Source of the DNA: Parcubacteria group bacterium
GTDB taxonomy: Bacteria; Patescibacteriota; Minisyncoccia; Phycocordibacterales; CALRHW01
Assembly: GCA_943359555.1 (NCBI GenBank)
Contig: CALRHW010000026.1
Span: 1 to 8,042 of the forward strand
Length of the DNA: 8,042 nucleotides
Direction of reading: 5' to 3'
The number at the start of each line of letters is the position of its first letter. The stretch's first letter is position 1. The notes under the pieces were generated by a model, which ran no database searches, was not told the origin of the DNA, and saw only the letters and a list, made by a program, of their open reading frames with translations. Below, piece after piece: positions 1 to 6,480 of this stretch. Both the position numbers and the translations under genes were made by a program.

Positions 1-428
1 TTTTCAAGTGTAAAACGAGTAACTAAAAAAATAAGTTTCTCTTTTAAATTTAACTTATTTAATCGTTTTTGATAGAAATCCTTAAATAAAATGAGATCTC
101 CCGTTCTCTCAACATAAGATTCCCACAAAAAATCTCCACCAGTACGAATTATTATTTTTTTCTGAAGCAAATTTGCAGCACACACTGCAGGAAAGCCAAC
201 AGAAAGAGTATCCAGTGCAATCACAAAATCTGTTCCAAACATCGCAAAAAAACTCCGCCAAAAAAAAAGTTCGTGACGAATAATGGGCGGAAGTTTACGC
301 TCCAAAACATAAGTAAGGATTTTTACACTATGCCCCTGCCTTCGGAACTCATTTTCTATCTCTAGTGCATACTGCGCTGGACCACCCACCTGTGGCGGAT
401 AAATACCTGTGCATATGAGGATTTTCAT
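1..428 (-). CDS. GT4-type glycosyltransferase, N-terminal part (runs off left edge)
   Basis: This is an open frame from an ATG at 428-426 to the window edge, giving 142 residues with no stop, so the 3' part of the gene lies outside. The start MKILICTGIYPPQVGGPAQY (residues 1-20) is the classic N-terminal beta strand and Gly-rich loop of the GT-B acceptor domain in family GT4. Further support comes from the strand RQGHSVKILTY (30-40), the ALDTLSVGFPA segment (71-81) and IIIRTGGDFLWE (92-103), typical of the acceptor half. The donor-sugar half with the EX7E motif would be downstream and is not visible. Such enzymes transfer a sugar from a nucleotide donor to a lipid or glycan acceptor on the cytoplasmic side of the membrane. 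The gene starts 12 bases after the stop of the preceding GT4 gene, so the two are probably co-transcribed. A TAGGGT stretch at 435-440 may be its ribosome binding site. Sugar and acceptor cannot be told. Confidence 0.85.
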   Translation of the reverse strand, partial: MKILICTGIYPPQVGGPAQYALEIENEFRRQGHSVKILTYVLERKLPPIIRHELFFWRSFFAMFGTDFVIALDTLSVGFPAVCAANLLQKKIIIRTGGDFLWESYVERTGDLILFKDFYQKRLNKLNLKEKLIFLVTRFTLE

Positions 429-440
429 GTATATACCCTA

Positions 441-1622
441 TCAGATTTTGGTAAAAAAAGCAGTTTTCATATCATCAACCACATCTTCCCAATTGTACTT
501 TTCTGCGACCAAACGAGAAGCATTTGCGACGATTTTTTTGCGTAACTCAGTGTCGTCTAAAATCCTATTTACACTTAAAGCGACACTTTCTGGATTATCC
601 ACCTGACAAAATACACCTGTTTCGTTTTCTTTTAGAAAATCTACAATTCCGCCGACAGGAGTAGCAATAACAGGAATTCCTGCAGACATCGCTTCAATAA
701 AAGAATTACCCATACCTTCAGAGCGAGATACACGGATAAAAATATCAGAAATTTTTAAATATTTTGGAATTTCTTTATATTCAACCCAAAAATCATTGAA
801 AAACACACGACTTTCAACGCCTAAATCTCGTGAAAGTTTTTTTAGATCTTCTTCTAGCGGTCCTGTTCCGATAATTAAAAATTTAATATTTTCTGGAAGA
901 AGGGGTAAGGCACGCACAACATCAGCTACACCATTTTTTTGCACAAGACGTGAAGTCGTAATGAGAAAAATATCTTTTTCTTCTTTATGAAAACGCCAGC
1001 GTAGTGCGCCAAGCTCTTGCTCGCTGTAATCGCGCGCAAAAAGAGATGTGTCTACTCCGTTTGGTATCACAGATATATCACCCTTGTAACCCACGTCGCG
1101 TGCAAATTTTTCTAGATATTTTGAAATGACCTGCACAGTCCGTGCTTTTTTAAAAATCATTTTATAAAACGGATACACAAGTCGTATACGCAGACGACGA
1201 GTGACATGTGTAATACTGTCGCCTTCTTGTAGAGTCAAAATAAACGGCACGCACCGAAACCACAAAAATAGAAGTGCAGGAAAACCCATATATGACATCA
1301 TCGCCCACGAAGCGTTGTATTTTCTTTTTTTGTGTAAAGCGACCGCCTTTAGACTAGCCGTGAGTGGAAAAAATATTTTATTTAAATACATTGGAAAACG
1401 TAACAAATCAGAAGACGTTGGATTATCTTTTGTAAAACCAATACGATGCACGTTTACGTTGCCGATTTTTTCAAATCTAGGCGACTTGTTGTCAAAACGT
1501 AGCGTGATCATATCAAACTCTATTTCCTGCGGAGAAATCCTGTCGGTGGTTTCTTTTATAGCAATTTCAGCTCCGCCAATAATCGGATGATAAGCGATTG
1601 AAAAAATAAGTATTTTATTCAT
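441..1622 (-). CDS. GT4 family glycosyltransferase, complete
   Basis: This encodes a 393-residue protein, a normal length for a single-domain GT-B enzyme. The N-terminal domain opens with MNKILIFSIAYHPIIGGAEI (1-20), where the GGAE loop is typical of GT4. Linker and donor-domain landmarks follow in the right order: VIPNGVD (185-191), the TSRLVQKNG strand-loop (223-231), IIGTGPLEEDL (250-260), and SEGMGNSFIEAMSAGIPVIA (301-320), which carries the EX7E pair Glu302/Glu310 that contacts the nucleotide-sugar. PVGGIVDFL and the ETGVF loop (322-338) complete the donor site. There is no signal peptide; it should act at the cytoplasmic membrane face in making a surface glycan or glycolipid. The ATG at 1622-1620 lies 4 bases after the stop of the upstream ATPase gene and has no convincing Shine-Dalgarno site, so translational coupling is likely. 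The stop is TGA, and the next gene, also GT4, begins 12 bases on. Sugar specificity is unknown. Confidence 0.92.
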   Translation of the reverse strand: MNKILIFSIAYHPIIGGAEIAIKETTDRISPQEIEFDMITLRFDNKSPRFEKIGNVNVHRIGFTKDNPTSSDLLRFPMYLNKIFFPLTASLKAVALHKKRKYNASWAMMSYMGFPALLFLWFRCVPFILTLQEGDSITHVTRRLRIRLVYPFYKMIFKKARTVQVISKYLEKFARDVGYKGDISVIPNGVDTSLFARDYSEQELGALRWRFHKEEKDIFLITTSRLVQKNGVADVVRALPLLPENIKFLIIGTGPLEEDLKKLSRDLGVESRVFFNDFWVEYKEIPKYLKISDIFIRVSRSEGMGNSFIEAMSAGIPVIATPVGGIVDFLKENETGVFCQVDNPESVALSVNRILDDTELRKKIVANASRLVAEKYNWEDVVDDMKTAFFTKI

Positions 1623-1626
1623 GATA

Positions 1627-3423
1627 TTAAGCGCCCAGTATTTTACGTAAAACGTCTTCTGGAACTTCTTTGAGATTTTCTTTTACTGTCTCATTTTTTA
1701 GCGGATTTACAACTTGCTCTGAAACAAGTTTTTCATTTTTACTTTTATCTACTATTGAAGCAAGGGCTTGCTTCAAGCTAAGTAGATTTTCTTTTGATGG
1801 AATTTTTGCGTCTGGTGTGCGGGAATTTTCTTTTGGTTTTAGTGACTGCAAAGAAATACTTTGTGGTTTTGTTTCCATCTTTCCATCACCTACTACTTTT
1901 ATAGACTGAGATGGATTAATTTGCGGAGTTTTTTTAGGCTGAGCTGTAGTGTGTGGTGTGGTAGCGTGAGGTGCTGAGTCCGTGCGTTTTGGTTGTGCAA
2001 ATTGATTTGGGGCTACGGCTTGTTGTCTGTTGTCTCTTGCAAAACTTTTAGACGTAGGCGCATGTGCCGACATCAACCCAGATTCTGACTTACCAGACGC
2101 CGACCCAGTCACAGAGCTAGAAACTGGTTTTGAATTTATCGGTTGATGCCATGCTTTTATTTCTGCTTCCACCACCTCTTTTGGATGCGTAAACACAAGC
2201 CTAGAGTTTTCAAGAATTTCTTTTCTATATGTAGTCTCTTGTTTTGCTATTGGCGGAAGACTCGTCGCAGAAAAAGGTGACGACGCTACGCCGTCTATCA
2301 TTAGTTTTAAATAAATCTGCACAAAGCCAAGATTGACCAAATCTTCTGCAGTAAATGTTGGCATAAATTCTTTTTCCAAAACTTCAGCATCAAAAGCGCC
2401 GACACGGAAAACAATCATTGTGCCTACGTTTCCAAAGACAGCGTCGCGCACCTCTTCTGACATTTGCTCTATATATTGATGCGCGACCGTTAGATTGAGC
2501 TTATATTTTCTTGCCTCAGAAAGGATATCGGCGAAAGATTCATTTGCAAAAGATTGAAATTCATCTACATATAGATAAAATTGTGGCAAAGACTGAAGCA
2601 CTTTTTCGCTCACATCCGCGCGAGACATCGCACCAAGATATATTTTTGTAATGAGCATGCTCCCAAGAAGATTGGCATTGGCTTCACCCACAAGACCTTT
2701 TGAAAGATTGATGATAAGGATTTTTCTATCATCCATTACTTTGCGAATATCAAAAGTAGATTTTGTTTGACCAACTATATTCCTGACGAGAGGATTGGAT
2801 ACAAACTGTCCGATTTTATTTTGAATCGCCGCGCCCGCTTCTTGCATATATCTTTCTCCATATTTTTCAAACTCATCAACCCAAAAAGATTTTACTGAAG
2901 GATCAGAAACATTTGCTACTACTTTTTTACGGTAGTCTTTGTCGGAAAGCATTCTGTTTACACCTATAATCGTAGAATCTGGATACTCCAAAAGAGCAAG
3001 CAAAATATTATTTAAAATATATTCCATTCGCGCAGACCACATATCTACCCAGATCTTTTTAAACGAACTCATAAGACCGTTTGCAACAAGATGGCGTTTT
3101 GATGGACCAACGTCTTCCATCACGTTAAAAGAAATAGGATGCTCAGTATCAAACGGTGCAAAATATATTACATCTTTTATACGCTCTGCTGGAACGTATT
3201 CCAAAAGAAGGTCGGCGGTTTTTCCGTGCGGGTCAATAAAAGCCATCCCTTCGCCATTTTTAATATCCTGCACAGCCATATTTTCAAGCAGAGTAGATTT
3301 TCCCATACCTGTTTTTCCAATAACATAGACATGCTTAGTGCGGTCTTTAGACTTTATACCAAACGGGATTTTTTTGTTTCGTGCATCAGTTTGCGCGAAA
3401 TATGTGACAGCGTCAGGATTCAT
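1627..3423 (-). CDS. VirD4/TraD-like (HerA/FtsK superfamily) ATPase, soluble form
   Basis: This encodes a 598-residue protein. Residues 1-425 form a DNA-pumping-type ATPase core: Walker A GKTGMGKST (36-44), an IDPHGK segment (63-68) typical of TraD/VirD4-like and DUF87 proteins, ILIINLSKGL (235-244), Walker B FYLYVDEFQ (282-290) with Asp287/Glu288, and LTVAHQYIEQM (311-321) with a sensor-like Gln316. Family members are hexameric motors that move DNA or protein substrates; VirD4 and TraD couple relaxosomes to type IV secretion channels. Unlike those, this protein has no N-terminal membrane helices and starts almost directly at the ATPase domain. Residues 430-545 are low in complexity (Ser, Pro, Gln, Lys, Thr), probably a disordered linker, followed by a helical lysine/glutamate-rich end finishing in EDVLRKILGA. 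No relaxase or channel gene is in the window, so a conjugation role is not shown. The ATG at 3423-3421 has no Shine-Dalgarno site but has a good promoter just upstream. Confidence 0.85.
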   Translation of the reverse strand: MNPDAVTYFAQTDARNKKIPFGIKSKDRTKHVYVIGKTGMGKSTLLENMAVQDIKNGEGMAFIDPHGKTADLLLEYVPAERIKDVIYFAPFDTEHPISFNVMEDVGPSKRHLVANGLMSSFKKIWVDMWSARMEYILNNILLALLEYPDSTIIGVNRMLSDKDYRKKVVANVSDPSVKSFWVDEFEKYGERYMQEAGAAIQNKIGQFVSNPLVRNIVGQTKSTFDIRKVMDDRKILIINLSKGLVGEANANLLGSMLITKIYLGAMSRADVSEKVLQSLPQFYLYVDEFQSFANESFADILSEARKYKLNLTVAHQYIEQMSEEVRDAVFGNVGTMIVFRVGAFDAEVLEKEFMPTFTAEDLVNLGFVQIYLKLMIDGVASSPFSATSLPPIAKQETTYRKEILENSRLVFTHPKEVVEAEIKAWHQPINSKPVSSSVTGSASGKSESGLMSAHAPTSKSFARDNRQQAVAPNQFAQPKRTDSAPHATTPHTTAQPKKTPQINPSQSIKVVGDGKMETKPQSISLQSLKPKENSRTPDAKIPSKENLLSLKQALASIVDKSKNEKLVSEQVVNPLKNETVKENLKEVPEDVLRKILGA

Positions 3424-3440
3424 TTTACTATTTTGGTATC

Positions 3441-3469
3441 ATTATACCACCGAAATCTAATTCTTTAAA
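3441..3469 (-). promoter_or_regulatory. Predicted sigma-70-type promoter for the VirD4/TraD-like gene
   Basis: On the minus strand there is a perfect extended -10, TGGTATAAT (3449-3441), preceded after 17 bases by a -35 candidate TTTAAA (3469-3464, 4 of 6 matches to TTGACA). It overlaps the end of the upstream hydrolase gene. Only 17 bases separate the -10 from the ATG at 3423, so the mRNA leader would be about 10 bases. The -10 lies inside a small inverted repeat (GGTAT, 4-base loop, ATACC, at 3435-3448), which might be an operator or chance. Confidence 0.55.
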
Positions 3470-4719
3470 AGTGCACCAACGGTGTATTTATTACTAGGAC
3501 TCCAAATCATCCACGACTGAACACCTGCATCATAGCTCGCTTTTATCTGTGCTTTTACTTCTGCTATGTCATAGTTACCACCATAATCAAAATCTTGAAT
3601 CCATGTGCGGAGTTTTTTTGCAGAACCGCCTTTATACCAAGAAGGTGGATTAAATTTTGGCGTAGTGACGGCGATTGTAGAGGTGGCTGTTGTCGTGGCG
3701 TTTTTGTTTGCAATAAGTAAATCTAAAGCGTTGGCTTTTTTCACAGCACCAGACATTGCAAAATTAACTACTTCATATACATAATCATCTGGATTCGCCC
3801 AACCATTAAAATTTTTAGGATAATGAGATGGATAGACCATAGGCGCAACAAAATCAAAATATGGCAACGCATTTTCAAGTATCTGACCAATATTTAAATC
3901 ATCATTACTTGTCGTAGTCATTCCAAAAAAATCTACAGAAGTCTTTAGTCCAGTATCTTTTAGCTCATCGTGCAAATATGCAAAAAATTCTTTTAGAACT
4001 TCAGGTTTTGATCTCCCTTTTGAGTGAGTATATAAAGTATCTTCCATTTTCCCGTCAGAAGGAAATCGTACATAATCAAAATTAACCTCATCAAAACCTA
4101 TCGCATAAGCTTCTTTTGCAATTGAAGATATATAATTCCAATATTCTTTTGCACCAACATCTATAAAACCCAAACCTTTAAAATCTTTCCACGGCAAACC
4201 CGTAGACCTACTCTGTACAGCAAGATCTGGACGAAGTTTCGCAAAAAATGGATCCTGAAAAACAGCTAAGCGTCCTATAACATATATGTTTTTACTGTGA
4301 AGATATCCTACAAACTCTACCATATCACTTGCTCCACAGGTCGGTGAAATGGACGGAGAAAGTTTTGGGTCTTTTACATCAAATGCAAGTCGTCCTGTGT
4401 AATCTTTTATGTCAATAATAATAGAATTGACCTCCGTTTCATCAGCTATTTTTACCAAACTTTCTCTAAAAGGCTTTGTGCCGACGACGCACTGTGTCAT
4501 ATATATTGCCTTGAGCGGTTCTGGTGTTGCAATGTGTGCCACCTTTTTTTCTGGGACAATAAGCGCGGGCAAAGTGCCAGTATTTTTCTGCGACACATTA
4601 TACACAGCACTATAATTATCGGAAAAAAAGGAGGAAACCGTAAAATATAAAACAAAAAATAATCCTATGCAGATCATTGCAACAAAAAAATGTTTTTGTA
4701 CTTTTTTTGGTACAGACAT
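3457..4719 (-). CDS. Membrane-anchored putative glycoside hydrolase, DUF4015-like
   Basis: This encodes a 420-residue protein. Lysines near the N-terminus followed by a hydrophobic stretch at about residues 11-31 form a signal anchor, placing the rest outside the cytoplasm. From about residue 68 the sequence matches the TIM-barrel plan of the DUF4015 putative glycoside hydrolases: IIIDIKDYTGRLAFD (100-114), IYVIGRLAVFQDP (145-157), FIDVGAKEYW (185-194), GFDEVNFDYVRFPSDG (208-223), SVDFFGM (261-267) and FVAPMVYPSHY (290-300). Acidic residues Asp210, Glu211 and Asp215 in the most conserved motif are candidate catalytic groups; this assignment is inference. A Thr/Ala-rich insert (338-352) breaks the barrel before the C-terminal part, whose QSWMIWSPSNKY (401-412) resembles the last barrel strand. 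The substrate is unknown; nearby murC suggests a wall or surface glycan. The start at 4719 is 1 base after the stop of the preceding gene and lacks a Shine-Dalgarno site, so it is probably read by coupling. Confidence 0.82.
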   Translation of the reverse strand: MSVPKKVQKHFFVAMICIGLFFVLYFTVSSFFSDNYSAVYNVSQKNTGTLPALIVPEKKVAHIATPEPLKAIYMTQCVVGTKPFRESLVKIADETEVNSIIIDIKDYTGRLAFDVKDPKLSPSISPTCGASDMVEFVGYLHSKNIYVIGRLAVFQDPFFAKLRPDLAVQSRSTGLPWKDFKGLGFIDVGAKEYWNYISSIAKEAYAIGFDEVNFDYVRFPSDGKMEDTLYTHSKGRSKPEVLKEFFAYLHDELKDTGLKTSVDFFGMTTTSNDDLNIGQILENALPYFDFVAPMVYPSHYPKNFNGWANPDDYVYEVVNFAMSGAVKKANALDLLIANKNATTTATSTIAVTTPKFNPPSWYKGGSAKKLRTWIQDFDYGGNYDIAEVKAQIKASYDAGVQSWMIWSPSNKYTVGALLKN

Positions 4720-4720
4720 A

Positions 4721-5032
4721 TTAAGGTTGTGAAATCCGCTCTGGAGTATCTAGCACTGGCTCTGTTTGTGCAATTTCTTCTACTTCTTCTTTTCGTTCTT
4801 CTACAACAGCCATAGGCACACTCTCCGTATAGATTTCATTTTGACGAGATTTTTTAGTGGTACTTCTATGAACTGTTCGTTTGTAACGTGCGAGCATAAA
4901 TGAAAGGGTTGAAATTGCTAATCCAGATAAAACATAAATCACCGTATCATAAGGAGAAGGAAAGCCACCATAAAGTGCAATAAAAACTATCCACAAACCA
5001 AGAATTAAAATGAAGCGATTTTTTGTAAACAT
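4721..5032 (-). CDS. Small two-helix membrane protein of unknown function
   Basis: I do not recognise the family. The 103-residue product has two likely membrane helices, about residues 6-22 and 30-49, joined by a very short loop GGFPSPYD (22-29), then a basic stretch (KRTVHRSTTKKSR, 51-63) and an acidic tail with EERKEEVEE (78-86). By the positive-inside rule both ends should be cytoplasmic, making a hairpin with an exposed charged tail that could bind a partner. The gene sits 8 bases after murC and 1 base before the DUF4015-like hydrolase, so it is almost surely in the same transcript. The start at 5032 has no Shine-Dalgarno site. The tight spacing and clean hydrophobic pattern argue that it is a real gene and not a chance frame. 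It could be an accessory subunit of wall synthesis, but nothing in the sequence proves it. Confidence 0.75.
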   Translation of the reverse strand: MFTKNRFILILGLWIVFIALYGGFPSPYDTVIYVLSGLAISTLSFMLARYKRTVHRSTTKKSRQNEIYTESVPMAVVEERKEEVEEIAQTEPVLDTPERISQP

Positions 5033-5040
5033 ATAAAAGA

Positions 5041-6327
5041 TTATAGCAATAAATCTACAACGCTACCAATATCCCCTGCTCCCATAATTACAATAACATC
5101 ATTTTCTCCAGCGGTAGAGAGAGCTTTTGCGATATCTTCAAATTTTTCATAAGACTTCACGTTTCCTTTATGCTTAGAGAGCACTTTTTCTGCGACGATT
5201 TTTGAAGAAATAGACGGGTCAAATACTTCACGCGCTGCGTAAATAGGTGTAATAAAAACATTGTCGGCATCTTTAAAAGCCTCAGCAAAATGTTCAAGAT
5301 GGTCTTTTGTTCTACTATATAGATGTGGCTGAAAAATTGCTGTGATTTTTTTCTGTGGAAACATTTCCCGTGTCATAGCCAGCGTTGCGATTACTTCCGT
5401 AGGATGATGAGCATAGTCGTCATAAACTGTAGCGCCTAAAGCTGTTTTTCCTTTAAATTCAAAACGTCGCCACGTTCCTTTGAAAGAGTTGAGCGAGTTT
5501 ATTATTTTTTCTTCCGAAACTCCTATAATTCTTGCTACTGTGAAAGCTGCACGCGCATTTTTTTTATTGTGTTCGCCAGCTAAAGTAATTTCGTCGATAT
5601 TTGGTTTTTCTGCGGAATTGTAAGCTAAAGAATAATCGTGGATTTTGCAAGATAAATTTGTGACGACAGAAGCGATGTTTTTGTCGTTTGGTGCACATAC
5701 TAAATAATCTTCTGCGCCGAGCCGTGAAGCAAGCTCACGGAAAGCAGACTGAATATCTGCAGTGTCCTTGTAATAATCTAAATGATCGTCGTCAATATTT
5801 GTCACCACTAAAATATTTGGGTGAAGATTCAAAAAAGAGCGCTTGTATTCACACGCTTCCACCACAAAATATTTACTTTTTCCAGCAATAAAATTGCTCT
5901 TCTGGTCTGAAAGTAGACTACCCACAATCACGGTCGGATCTAGCCCTGCGTCAATTAAAATCTTTGCAATCATTGCTGTCGTCGTTGTCTTCCCGTGAGT
6001 GCCAGACACAGCAATCGTATATTTTTCTTTTGTGATAATGCCGAGCATTTCTGGGTATGAATGCACGGGTATGCCGAGCTCTTTTGCACGCACAAGCTCT
6101 GGATTATTTTCTGATATCGCTGGCGTATAAATTACAAGTTCAGTGTCCTGTAAAACATTTGATGCTTGAGGTGTATATGAAATTTTCGCGCCAAGTTTTT
6201 CTAGCTCGCTTATAACAATAGATTTTGATAAATCAGAGCCTGTAACAATTTTACCTTCAAGCAAAAACATCCGAGCGATAGCCGACATACCTATTCCTCC
6301 AATACCTATAAAATGAAAACGTTTCAT
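5041..6327 (-). CDS. murC: UDP-N-acetylmuramate--L-alanine ligase (MurC)
   Basis: MurC joins L-Ala to UDP-MurNAc with ATP in the cytoplasm, the first step of the peptidoglycan stem peptide. Numbering from the ATG at 6327-6325 (428 residues), the N-terminal domain begins with MKRFHFIGIGGIGMSAIARM, whose GIGGIGMS loop binds the UDP substrate. The ATP-binding motif GTHGKTTTT (109-117) is intact. EACEYKRSF (157-165), TNIDDDHLDYY (176-186), GEHNKKNARAA (251-261), the GTWRRFEFKG segment (285-294), YDDYAHHPTE (302-311), QPHLYSRT (333-340) and MGAGDIG (415-421) follow in the MurC order; the RRFE and DDYAHHPTE pair separates it from MurD, MurE and MurF. It is shorter than the E. coli enzyme (491) but has all three domains. 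A TTG at 6363 would add 12 residues ahead of the conserved first strand; the ATG is preferred because it sits at the canonical family start, with AGGA just upstream. Confidence 0.96.
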   Translation of the reverse strand: MKRFHFIGIGGIGMSAIARMFLLEGKIVTGSDLSKSIVISELEKLGAKISYTPQASNVLQDTELVIYTPAISENNPELVRAKELGIPVHSYPEMLGIITKEKYTIAVSGTHGKTTTTAMIAKILIDAGLDPTVIVGSLLSDQKSNFIAGKSKYFVVEACEYKRSFLNLHPNILVVTNIDDDHLDYYKDTADIQSAFRELASRLGAEDYLVCAPNDKNIASVVTNLSCKIHDYSLAYNSAEKPNIDEITLAGEHNKKNARAAFTVARIIGVSEEKIINSLNSFKGTWRRFEFKGKTALGATVYDDYAHHPTEVIATLAMTREMFPQKKITAIFQPHLYSRTKDHLEHFAEAFKDADNVFITPIYAAREVFDPSISSKIVAEKVLSKHKGNVKSYEKFEDIAKALSTAGENDVIVIMGAGDIGSVVDLLL

Positions 6328-6334
6328 AAATCCT

Positions 6335-6363
6335 ACTATACTCGTAAATGTCAAAGCGGACAA
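6335..6363 (-). promoter_or_regulatory. Possible promoter for murC and the genes after it
   Basis: On the minus strand, TTGTCC (6363-6358) and TATAGT (6340-6335) are separated by 17 bases and match 4 of 6 and 5 of 6 consensus positions. The -10 ends only 7 bases before the murC ATG, so transcription would start at or almost at the start codon, giving a leaderless message. If so, the AGGA in this gap would not be in the mRNA. Confidence 0.4.
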
Positions 6364-6372
6364 TATCCATAG

Positions 6373-6384
6373 TTTATTTTTTAA
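6373..6384. repeat. Left copy of a 12-base direct repeat flanking the plus-strand cassette
   Basis: TTTATTTTTTAA here is repeated exactly, in the same orientation, at 7558-7569. The two copies enclose the whole plus-strand unit, from just before its -35 box to its terminator tail. This could be a target-site duplication, but the repeat is nearly all A and T in an AT-rich genome, so chance is a serious alternative. Confidence 0.3.
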
Positions 6385-6385
6385 G

Positions 6386-6414
6386 TTGACATGTAAGACT
6401 TAAAGATGTAATGT
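6386..6414 (+). promoter_or_regulatory. Predicted sigma-70-type promoter for the PgeF-like gene
   Basis: A perfect -35 TTGACA (6386-6391) is followed after 17 bases by TAATGT (6409-6414), which keeps the key T, A and final T of the -10 box. Transcription should start near 6421, giving a leader of about 60 bases before the ATG at 6481. It lies back to back with the murC promoter candidate, so the two could influence each other. Confidence 0.6.
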
Positions 6415-6417
6415 CGT

Positions 6418-6464
6418 GGAGGATTAAACTACAAATGTACATAAACAAACGATCTTAAAAGATC
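6418..6464 (+). promoter_or_regulatory. Leader region with Shine-Dalgarno, 7-codon mini-ORF and hairpin
   Basis: A strong GGAGGA (6418-6423) stands far from the main gene but 11 bases before an ATG at 6435, which opens a mini-ORF MYINKRS ending in TAA (6435-6458). An inverted repeat GATCTT-AA-AAGATC (6451-6464) overlaps its stop and lies just before the AAAGG ribosome site (6467-6471) of the main gene. This layout could be a translated leader that controls access to the downstream ribosome site, or an operator. The GGAGGA is very close to the predicted transcription start and may be only partly in the message, and the hairpin is small, so confidence is low. Confidence 0.3.
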
Positions 6465-6480
6465 AGAAAGGGCGGTCAAA

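Noticed and set aside
409..1909. Plus-strand open frames opposite the glycosyltransferase and ATPase genes
   Set aside because: They lie entirely or almost entirely opposite genes with clear family motifs, and their translations show no domain pattern.
6335..6354. Perfect TTGACA on the minus strand (6354-6349) as -35 for the murC TATAGT
   Set aside because: The spacing is only 8 bases, far from the usual 16-18, so this pair cannot form a standard promoter. TTGTCC at 17 bases fits better.
6328..6363. Longer MurC starting at TTG 6363 (12 extra residues)
   Set aside because: The MurC family begins right before the HFIGIGGIGMS strand, matching the ATG at 6327. The extra residues align with nothing expected, and the TTG coincides with the -35 candidate.
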